In this document: in pieces, positions 44,501 to 53,900 of the stretch
Layout: each line of letters opens with the position of its first letter
Position numbering within the stretch: the stretch's first letter is position 1
Assembly: GCA_029339195.1 (NCBI GenBank)
Contig: JAPTJF010000059.1
Coordinates: 124,001-188,000, forward strand
Reading direction: 5' to 3'
From: Micractinium sp. NFX-FRZ
Lineage: Eukaryota; Chlorophyta; Trebouxiophyceae; Chlorellales; Chlorellaceae
Length of the DNA: 64,000 bases
Notes under the pieces: model-generated
Told to the model about the DNA's origin: nothing
The model's input: the letters and a program-made list of their open reading frames with translations, nothing else
Databases searched by the model: none
Program-made: the position numbers and the translations under genes

Positions 44501-47271
44501 CCCTCCCCCGCAGACCCCTTTAGCTTCCTGGTGGTTATGACGGAGCGGCACCCCTTCCTGGGCAAGATTGTGACGGGGCGGGTGCACAGCGGCAGCGTGG
44601 CGCTGGGGGACCGCCTCAAGGTGCTGTGGAAGGACGGTGAGCCCGGTGGTGGGGGTGAGCACTGTGCTGTTTAAACAAAATGACCACTGTGCTGTTTAAA
44701 CAAAATGACCACTGTGCTGTTCGTTTAAAAAACGAGGGAGGGGGTTGTGTTTGAGGCGCCACTGCGTGCTGTGCAAAGCGTGCTGGAATGTGTGCCACGC
44801 TGGGCATGCCATGCCGTGGTGTCCGGGTGGCGGGGGCGGGGTGTTCAGGGTGCCCATGCCCTGCTGAGCATGCTGTGCCGCTACGACTACGTCGTGCCGT
44901 GCTCAGCATGCTGTGCCACGCTGTGGTGTGCAGGTGGCGAGGACTTGGGGTTCAAGGTAACCAAGCTCATGAAGCGCAGCGGCACAGGCACAGGTGGGCC
45001 GCGGTGGGGGTGCCAGCGGGCCTGTTTGGGGCCAGGAGGGTCAGTGGTACCATCCCCTTGGACAAGGCAGCCGGTGCCGCCAGCTGTGATGGGCCGCGCT
45101 CGTGCCCCAGCCAAGCGCCCAGCAGCAGGGGGCTCCCGGCAGGCCAGCGAGCAAACCGTCCCGCTCCCACCGTCCAACTTCACACCCTTCCTTGCCCTGG
45201 CCGGTGCCGTTTGCTGATTGCAGTGGAGGTGGAGCGCTCGGTGGCGGGAGACATTGTGTCCATTGCGGGCGTGGCGGCTGCCGGCATCGCGGACACGGTT
45301 GCGGCGCTAGAAGTGCAGGCGGCGTTGCACCCAGGTGGGTGCGCCCGACTGCGCTTGGCCTGTTGGCTGGGCTGTGTGGCAACGCAAGGTGACACCGGAT
45401 GCACGGCCCTGCCCCTGGCACCTTCTCTCCCGACACCTCCTCTGCCCCCTCCCCTCCCCATATGTCCCCTCCCAATCCCCCACCTCCCTCAGGCCACATC
45501 CCACCCACCCATGCTCCCATCCCGCCTGTCACGTTCTGCCTCCCAGTCTATACCTCCCTCACTACCCCCACCCCCCATCCCCCGCAGGCCAGATCGACCC
45601 CCCCACCCTCTCCATGGTGTTCTCCCCCAACACCTCCCCCCTGGCGGGGCGCGAGGGCAGCCAGCTGACGGGAACCAAAATCGGGGAGCGGCTGGCGGCG
45701 GAGGCGGAGACCAATGTGTCGCTGCGGGTGATGCCGGTGGAGGGCAGCGGCGGGGAGTCGTTCGAGGTGCAGGCGCGGGGGGAGCTGCAGCTGGGGCTGC
45801 TCATAGGTGAGGCGGGGGAGGGGAGGGAGGGAGGGGGGGCAGGAAGGAAGGAGGGGTGGAAGGGGAAGTCAGGAAGGAAGGGAAAATGAAGGAAGAAGGA
45901 AGGAAAGAAAGCATGGTGCGACAGTTGCAGGAGGGGTGGGAGTGGGGGTGGGGGTGGTGTGTGTGTTGCGGGGAGGGGATGGGCGCACGCTGCGCGGGCT
46001 GTGTTGGGGGCTGCTTGGTTGGTGAGTGCGGTGGAGCAGGGGGGCGCTGGATGCGTGGGCAGGGTGTTGGGGGACCTGACACCCTTGCCTGCCTGCCCCC
46101 CCGGCCCGCCCGTCTGCCTCCCAGCTCGCAACCCCTCCTGTGTGCTTGCCTCCTTGCCCGCCCTACCCTGCCCTACGCCCGCCCGCCCCTGCAGAGAACA
46201 TGCGGCGCGAGGGGTTTGAGCTGTCTGTTTCCCCCCCTAAGGTGGTCCTGCGCTACGAGAACGGTGAGGCGGGCACGCATGTGCCGGTACTTGTGTGGGT
46301 GCTTGCGGTAGCAGCAGCAGCAGCAGGGGGAGGGTGGTGAGCGCCAGCGCCGGCGGCAGGGAGCCAGGGAAGGGGCGTGACCGCATGGCAGCGCCTGGTG
46401 GCACCCCTGCAGCCGGGGCCTGCCCGCCCGCCTGCCTGCCTGCCCGCCTGCCTCAGCTTCTTCCACAATGTGCATGGGTTTTGCAAGCTCACTGTGCAAC
46501 AAACAGACGACGTTGGGCAAGGTGTGCCCAAGGCTGCTTGCTCTGCGTTTGCTCCCCCCCGCCCCCCCCCCCCCCCTGCAGGGCAGCGGCAGGAGCCTCT
46601 GGAGGAGTTGGTGTGCGAGGTGGAGGACGGGCATGCGGGAGAGGTGATCGAGGCGGTGACGTTGCGCAAGGGGGAGGTGCGGGGGCTGGGAGGGTGGGTG
46701 TGGTGGTGGGGTGTGGTGGTGGTGACAGGGGGAGGGTTGGGAAGTGTCGGAATTCTAACGGGGGGGAGGTGCGGGGGCTGCATGTGTGTGGTGGGGGGAA
46801 GGGCAGGGTTGGGACGTGACGAAATTCCACAAGGTGCGGACGAGGGTTCTGGGGAGCAGTTTGGGGTGGGGGCGTAGCGGAAGAGGGTGGGGCGGCTGGG
46901 CGGCAGCGGTGCGCAGCTGCTGAGAGGTAGACTCGTTGTGCCCTCCTTTCTCATTCATTTTTTGCAGCTCCGGGGGATGCAGGCGCTCAGGGCTGAGGGC
47001 AAGAGCCTTGTGACTCCTAACTCCCGCCCCGGCTGCCCCTGTGCCCTCCCTTCTTTTTGGGTTTTGCAGCTGCAAGAGATGCAGCCTCTGGAGACGGAAG
47101 GCAAGCAGCGGCTGGTGTTTGAGGCCCCCTCCCGCGGCCTCATCGGCTTCCGCTCCTCCTTTGCAGCCATCACGCGAGGCACGGGCCTGCTGCACCGCGC
47201 CTTTGCACGGTGGGTACGCCCGCCAGCATCGAGGGCTGCAGGGGCATGGAGGCTGGGGGGCGCTGCGGGGG

Positions 47272-47303
<32 letters not shown>

Positions 47304-49391
47304 AGCACTGCTGCTTCCGGCATTGGTGCCTGCCAGCCCCCACCCCCTGAACACATCAAATCACTGAAACCACACTGCCCTGTACGCGTGCCGGTGCGCA
47401 GGTACGGGCCCTACCGAGGCGGGCTGGACCGCGTGCGCAAGGGCGCCCTGATCTCTGTGGCAGGTGTGTTGCTCTGCAGCTGCCTGTGGCTCCCATGTCA
47501 GACTGTGGTGTCGGTGTTTGGTGGGTGGGTGCAGCTCCGGAGCGATCTACCTTGGCCGGCAGTGCCTGCTGCTGCTTCCCTGCCCCCTAGTACTGCCAAC
47601 CCCCAGGGCTGTCCCTCTGCCTGCCTGCGCCGGCGGCCAGGCCACCATCCCTTCCAGCCAGCCCAACTCTGCCTGCCCCGCTGCCCCCCTCTGCCCACAC
47701 GCACCCGTCCAGGCGGCAAGACGACGGTGTACGCGCTGGGCGGGCTGGAGCCGCGTGGCGTGCTGTTTGTGGACAATGCGGCAGAGGTGTATGAAGGCAT
47801 GGTGGTGGGGGAGCACAGCAGGTGAGGGGGGGGTCATGTGGGAGGGGCGGGGGCACAGTGCAACCCGGGGGGAGGGGCGGGGGCCAGGAGGTGGGGACAG
47901 GAGCGGGGGCAGGAGCCGAGGCGCTGCGCCTAGGGTGGCAGGGCGGGGCAGGGCGCGGCGCCACACGCACACACGTACGCATCAATCATGCCCTGACAGG
48001 GGAGGCTGAGGTGCGCCCCCCACATGAGCCCACCTGCCTCAACGCCTTCCGCCCGCCGTGCACACAACTTTGACTGCTGTGTCGGAAGCCGGCGGACGTC
48101 AAGGCGCGCCCCGGTGCTGCCCAAGAAGCAGCTGGCCATCGCGTGCACAGCAAGGGCAGTCTCAACCGTGCTTGTTCGTTGTTCATCAACACAACAGCGT
48201 TACCCCTTCCCCCTTCCCCCCTTCCCCCCATTGCGACGGCAGCACAGCCTTCCTCCTCCTTTCCCCCCGCCCCTGTTATCTGCTGCTGCACACGGTAGGG
48301 GCGGTGTGGGCACTGTAACATACGGTTGTTTTCATCCCCCCCGCCCAACACGCAGGGAGACCGACCTGGAGGTGAACCCTGTGCGGGAGAAGAAGCTGAC
48401 CAATGTGCGCAACACGGGGAGCGAGGAGCAGGTCCGCCTGGCGCCCCCCCGCCTCATGACTCTGGAGGACGCTATCGGGTGGGTGGGCGGCTGGCGGCTG
48501 GCATGTGCCTGCCTGTACAGCGACCAACGGCAAACCCGTTCTGCCTCGCACTGCTGGCGACGCCCGTTGCATGACCATGTCCAATTCAGGGCTGAGCGGG
48601 GCAGCCCTGGGTGGGGTGGGGTGGGGTGGGGGTGGGGTGTCTCTTGTGGGGTGGGGCTGCCACTGGTGGGGTAGCGGGGGGGGGCTTGTTGGCGCTACGA
48701 GGCGCCGTCGGGTGGGTGGAGCCAGCATTTTTTTCTGGTATGGTTTGCCAATGCTTCCATCTGCTGGGGAGTCGGTCAGGGTGGGCTTAGGGTGGTGGGT
48801 GGTTTGGATGGTGTGGCTGGCTGCGGTGGAGGGTGCCATTGGGCCACTTGGGTGTGCACAGGTGTGTGTGTGTGTGTGTGTGTGTGCAGGGGGACAGATG
48901 GGTGTGGATAGGGGGGCGTGTGTAGAGGGGCCCAGGTGGCAGTGGGATGCCGCTGGCGCTCCCCCGGAGGTGTCGAGCCATCCCTCGCCCGCACCGGGGA
49001 CCCGCCGTGCCACCCGCTGTCCCCCCTCCCCTCCAGTATGCAGTGTCAAGGTTCTGTGGTCAGCTATCTTTAGATAGGAAGCGCTCATTTTCAGCTTTCC
49101 AAATTCAACCCGTCCCGTGCAGCTGCGAGGCAGCCCACGGGTTGACCCCACGGGGCGCACCCACCCCTGGCCAAAGTTGTTCTACCCCCATCTGCCCCCA
49201 TCTGCCCCCATCTTACCCCCTCGTTCCACCCCTCCCCCTTCCTTCTGTGTGTTTCCTGTTTCTGCTTCCCCTGCAGCTACGTGGCGGCGGACGAGCTGAT
49301 AGAGGTCACCCCCGCCCGCCTGCGGCTGCGCAAGCGCACGCTCGAGTCGGGCATGCGGCGGCAGCAGAAGCGCAAGGACGAGGCGCGGTGA
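41593..49391 (+). CDS. typA: TypA/BipA translational GTPase, organellar
   Basis: Ribosome-binding GTPase of the EF-G-like family, linked in bacteria and plastids to ribosome assembly and stress. Nineteen exons (first 41593-41785, then 41973-42039, 42459-42537, 42738-42805, 43093-43197, 43445-43515, 43806-43885, 44138-44255, 44514-44636, 44934-44993, 45224-45334, 45588-45806, 46195-46263, 46582-46676, 47070-47209, 47402-47463, 47713-47821, 48356-48478, 49277-49391) give 668 residues. GTPase motifs: [12 protein letters not shown] (about 63-74), ERGIT (100-104), DTPGH (123-127), NKVD (177-180), YASAR. TypA-specific features follow: [51 protein letters not shown], and a C-terminus ending in [10 protein letters not shown] plus basic residues. 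The 55-60 residue leader, absent from bacterial TypA, suggests import into mitochondria or plastid. Its introns hold many partial exon copies. Confidence 0.93.
44659..44735 (+). repeat. 25-bp AT-richer tandem repeat in a TypA intron
   Basis: ACTGTGCTGTTTAAACAAAA plus TGACC occurs twice in tandem with a third partial copy. The third copy ends in CGTTTAAAAAACG, a near-palindrome. Each unit contains TTTAAA, unlike the GC-rich surroundings. Confidence 0.85.
46655..46830 (+). repeat. Roughly 90-bp duplication of a TypA exon end and its donor
   Basis: The end of exon 14 with its donor (GGGGGAGGTGCGGGGGCTG, ending about 46690) recurs at about 46762-46782, and the following intron sequence recurs too (GTTGGGAAGTGTCGGAATTC against GTTGGGACGTGACGAAATTC). 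Confidence 0.75.
46940..47143 (+). repeat. 102-bp duplication of the acceptor and start of TypA exon 15
   Basis: The real acceptor (exon start 47070, [15 protein letters not shown]) is preceded exactly 102 nt upstream by a diverged copy (start 46968, [14 protein letters not shown]), each with a pyrimidine tract and TTTGCAG. The spacing is 34 codons and the intervening frame is open. Confidence 0.9.
48861..48890. repeat. (GT)n microsatellite in the last TypA intron
   Basis: About thirteen GT dinucleotides in the intron 48479-49276, which also contains a (GTGGG)n run at about 48611-48640. Confidence 0.9.
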
Positions 49392-50912
49392 GGCGGGGCA
49401 GCCAGGTGGCAGCGCCGCTTGGCAAGCACTCTGCCCTGCAGGCGCTCTGCCCTGCAGAGGCGCGCGGAAGAGGCGCTGCGGTAGAAGCTGCGGTGGAAGC
49501 TGGGGTGGAAGCTGGTGCGCTGGTGCCACGCACCGCCCCGCAGGAGGCGCAGCGGTGGGCCGCCCAGCACCCTGGGCCTCACTGCTTTGGGTGAAGGGGC
49601 GTGGTGCCGGGGGCGGCCCCTGCCAGCCATGGCTTGCTGCCTTCCTCCGTGCCCGTTCCGTGTGCGCGAGCACGCCCGCCCCCGCAGGCGCCAGCTGCCA
49701 CCAGGGCTGCCTCTCGGCTGTCCTTGTCCCAGCGGTGGGCAAGCGCCTGCTTTGCCTGCTGGGCACGTGCCATCCCGACCTGCATCTAATCCACGTTTTG
49801 ACTCACAACACATGCCCTGCTACCCTTCCTCTCCCCGACCCGCACCCCCGACCCGCTCTGATGCCCGCTCTGATGCCCGTCCCCCACATTCTTTCTACGA
49901 TTTAGATGTCCCAATCAGTGCCCTTCTGGATGCGCCAATATTCGTTTATTTGATCGCCCTCATGCTCCAGTTGTTGGCCCCTGACGTGTTTGACCTCTCG
50001 AGTGGGGTGGTTGGAGCACAACTGTAGCACAACTGTAGCACACAGCGCCGTACCAGCGCTGGCAGCAAGTGCGGCGGCGGCCTACCGCGCCGGCCCACCC
50101 CAGGTTACGAAACCGTGCTTGCGCAACAAGCCCGAATGTCAGCTCAAACCGTGGCCAGCTGCTGTTGGGTGTTGGGTGTGCTCGCTTGCGCTGCCTGCCG
50201 GTGTCCTGGAGAGGCCAGGTACAGGTGGCGGGCCACCGGGCAGGATCGCGGCTGTGCGGTCAGGGCAGGCGTTGCTGCCACGAGGCTAGACCAAACCGTG
50301 TTGGTTTGTCAGCACAAGGGCAGTCAAAAGCTTGCGAGCTACGTGCAGCGCTGCAGCTGCCCCGGCCCGCCCTGCAGCAGAGCTTCAGGACGGCGGCGGC
50401 AGCGGCGCAGCAAACGTACCGCGAGGACGGCCAGCGCGCCAGGCATGGCAGGCCATCCGATACGGCATCGTACTGTCCCTCCCGCCTTCCAATCCCGGTG
50501 TGCCGCGCTGCCAGCCTGGGAAGAGCTCTGATTGGCAGCCGCGCCGCCCCCTACGACAGGTGCTTCTAACAACCAGCTTCCGACCCCAGCTTCCCTCCGC
50601 CCGTCTTCTTCAGGTGCGTCCCGTTGATCAGTTACCATAGCCCCTGCCACACTGCGCATGCCGTCCGACACGGGGCGGTGTTGCGGCAGCTTTAGGACAA
50701 GTGTTGCCACGTGCGCCGACTGTCCGGAGCCGAGAAGCTGCAGCCTTGCATAGACCTGATCGTCAATTGTGCTGCTGTAGGTGCCTTCATATCTATAGCA
50801 AGGGCGTGGCAGAACCCCTAGCCTGCTTCACGGGGCGTATGCTCACTGGGCCAGCTCGGCCTGTTTTCGGAGTGCTCAGCTCCTCCTAGCCCTTGCCGGC
50901 AGGCTTCACGGC
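49392..50912. other. Intergenic: TypA 3' region and M11 gene 1 upstream region
   Basis: No gene supported in 1.5 kb. A short direct repeat (GCACAACTGTA twice) lies at about 50018-50040. An ATTGG (CCAAT on the minus strand) is at 50531-50535. A TGTAA for TypA was not found within several hundred bases. Confidence 0.4.
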
Positions 50913-53900
50913 ATGAGGCACGTCGTAGCAGCCGCCGCGGCCCTAGCGGTCATGGTTGCGCTTTGCACAACGCCAGCAGCGGTCGCGCGCCAGCTCACGC
51001 AAGGAGGCGGTGGCCCCGCCGACCCTGCTCTGGGCAGCGATGCTACGATCGTTGGTAGGTTTGTCACAGGGGACGATGGTGCGGGGCGGCCCCCGCTCAC
51101 CCTTCACCTTGCTGCGGCGGCGGCTGGGCGGCGCCGACCCCGCCATCTGCCGCACCCCCCGTAGAGAAACCCTTCAGGCTTTACCCACCCCCTGCGCTGC
51201 AGGAAGCACCGTCATCATAGCACGTGACTATGCCTTGACTTCAAAGAAGAAGAGCGACAGGTGTGGGACAGCAAGGGGGAGGGCAGCAGCCTGCGCCGCG
51301 GCAGACGGGTCTGCGCCCGCCTGGCGGGCGCGCAGTCTCCCGGCGCGTGCCGGCACAGCGGCCTGCCCCCGCCGCACCCACGCCTTGGGCTGCCATTTAT
51401 CCCTCCCACGCCATCAAGCCCTCCCCCGCAGTCCTGCCTTCAAATCCCGCTCCTCCATCAAGCCCTCCCGCCCTGCCCCCCCCCCCTCCCCTCCCCTCCC
51501 CGCAGGCTCCTGCTGATCCGCACCCGCGGCCCCGGCGGCAGCGGCGGCAGCACCATCCAAGTCAAGAATGTGCCTGCCTCCGTGCTGCTCACGCTGCGGT
51601 CGGGGCTGGTGGCCAACGTGACTGGAGAGGTGGAGGAGGTGGAGGAGGGCGGGCAGCCGGCGGACGACAGCGGCCAGAGGGTGGGGGCCAAGGGCAGCGG
51701 GGACGGCATTTGGTGGCTGCGCCGACGGGTCATCAAGACGCTCAAGTACAAGGGCATGACCGTGAGGGCACCCATCAGCGCACCGCCCACAGAAGTGCTG
51801 GCAGGTGGGTGGGGGGGCGGGTGAGGGGGGTGGGAGCGGGGGGTGGGGGCAGGTGGGGGCAGGATGAGAAGGGCAGGGGGCAGGCCAGTGGCAGGCAGGC
51901 AAGCTGGTGCGGGCAGGGGGCGCGGCGGCGTGCTGTGACACGGCGCCAGCACGGCTGGGGCAGCGTGGCGCCCGCTCGGCCAGCCGCCCCGTTGGACGCA
52001 GAGCCGCCTGCGCAATTGCGCCCGGCTGCACGCCTCTCACGCGAGGCCCCCGCGCCCTGCCCCCCCCCCTCCAGGCGTGGTTGCGTTTGAAGAGCCGAGG
52101 CACCCCAGGCGGGCCCCTGCATCCCCACATTCTTGCCATGTATGCTGCGTCTCCCAACTTGCTGCCACCACCCCTTGTGTTGACTTGATGCGCAGTCGCG
52201 CCCGAGGAGGCTGAGGCGCCCTGGGTGGACCCCGCCGCTCCCACGCCCCGCTCCACCGCCAGGGCTGGGCGCAGGCTGGAAGCGGTCAACATGACGGCAC
52301 TCAACCCGGTCGTTGTCTCCTCAATGCCCCTGGTGTCGCCCGAGCTCAAAGTGCTGGTGGTGCCCAGTGAGTGGGGCAGGGTGGTGTTGCATTGTGCACT
52401 GGCGGCGTTGCATTGTTGCCCCCGAGCTCAGAGTGCTGGTGGTGCCCAGTGTGCGGAGCAGGGTGCAGCGGGGTGTGGCATCGTGCAATGTGCAAACCCT
52501 GCACAATCCAGTCCGGCCCCTGAGAGTGCAGCGCAACAAGAGCATGCACTCCCTTCCCTCCCCCGGCCCTGCCCGTGCGCGCACCCCCCACCCCTCGCCG
52601 CCCACACTCAAGGCCGCGGCCCCTGCCCTTTGCACCTCATGACAACCCTTCCCCCGCCCCCTGCCCCTCACCTGCTCCCCTCCCACTCCAGTCGCGGCCG
52701 TGGCGCCCAACGGCGCTGCCTGCCCCGGCACCGCCCTGCCCACCCTCACCCGCCTGCAGCTGCGCAGGACCATGTTTCGGGAGCTGGACCCAACGGGATA
52801 CACTGGTGAGTGCGCGCCTTGCACCTGGGACAAACAGGGTCTTTTGTCTTTCAATAGAAATAGCCCTGATTTACCCTTCGGGGGGCAGGCCCCACCCTCA
52901 GTGCACAGTTGTGTGTTCCGGGCCTGCAGCACTCGCCCGCCCTGGCTGCCTTGCCCGGTGCATGCTCGACATGCAGGGCAGCCCTGTCCCGCCCGGGAAC
53001 CAAGGGCCCCGGCTTAGCGCACAGCAGGGGTGGTGGGCGCGCACGGGCATCGGGAGGCGGGGGTGCATCGGGGGGTGGATTCTGCAAGGTTGCGTACCAG
53101 TGTGGGGCTGGAGGCGTGCAGGAGCGGGGGACGCAGGGAAGGCAAGGGCAGCTTGCTGTGCCGCAGCATGGCGACCGCAGCGTGCAGAGCGCCCTGCCGC
53201 CCCGCCCCACCCCCTTCTCAGCCTCGCTCCCCCCTCCCTTCCCCCCTCCCTCTGTGGTTGGGTGCAGTGGGTGCCACCTACCAAAAGTGTTCCCTGGGCC
53301 GCACAATCATCCGGGAGCCAGGCAGCCAGGTGGCGGAGCGAGTCAACATCCCCTGCTCCGGCACCAAGTGAGGCTGCTGCAGCCGCTGCTGCTGCTCTGG
53401 TCACGGCCCAGGAATGCCCCTCAGCTGGGATGGCATGCAGGCGGGGTCCATTGGGAGCTGCAAGCTGCCGCCGTCGCAGCCGCTGCCTGCGCTGCGCTGC
53501 CGGAGGAAGTGTGCCAGCTGGCGGCCGGCGATGTGCTGCTGGGGAAGGCGTGCTGGGTGCTCGCCCGTGAGCCGCTGCCATGTTGCAACAGTCGGGCACA
53601 CTGCAGCTGCAGCGCTCATGATTCATCAGTGCGCCTTGCGTCTCCCTTCTCCCGCCTGCACCCTGGCCGCCTGCGCTGGGGGCGTGCACCCCAACCCTGC
53701 CTGCTCCTGCCCTGCTGCCAGGCTAACACAGTTTCCTGCTGCTGCCCGCCCGCCCGCCTGCCCGCCCACGCACGCACCTTGCAGCGGCGGCGTCGCCTGG
53801 ACCTTCTCCAAGTGTGATTACGACGACATGGATGGGTATGCCAACGCAGCGGAGGAGGCGCTGGTGGCGCGCGGCGTCAACACCACGGCATTCAGATACA

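Noticed and set aside
47993..48030. A further possible echo of TypA exon 18 (CAGGGGAGGCTGAGGTG against CAGGGAGACCGACCTGGAGG)
   Set aside because: The match needs several gaps in G-rich sequence, so it is not distinguishable from chance by eye.
42036..48356. Apparent frameshifts and stops breaking the TypA gene
   Set aside because: All are explained by introns with GT-AG borders. The nineteen exons sum to exactly 669 codons, so the gene is intact and not a pseudogene.
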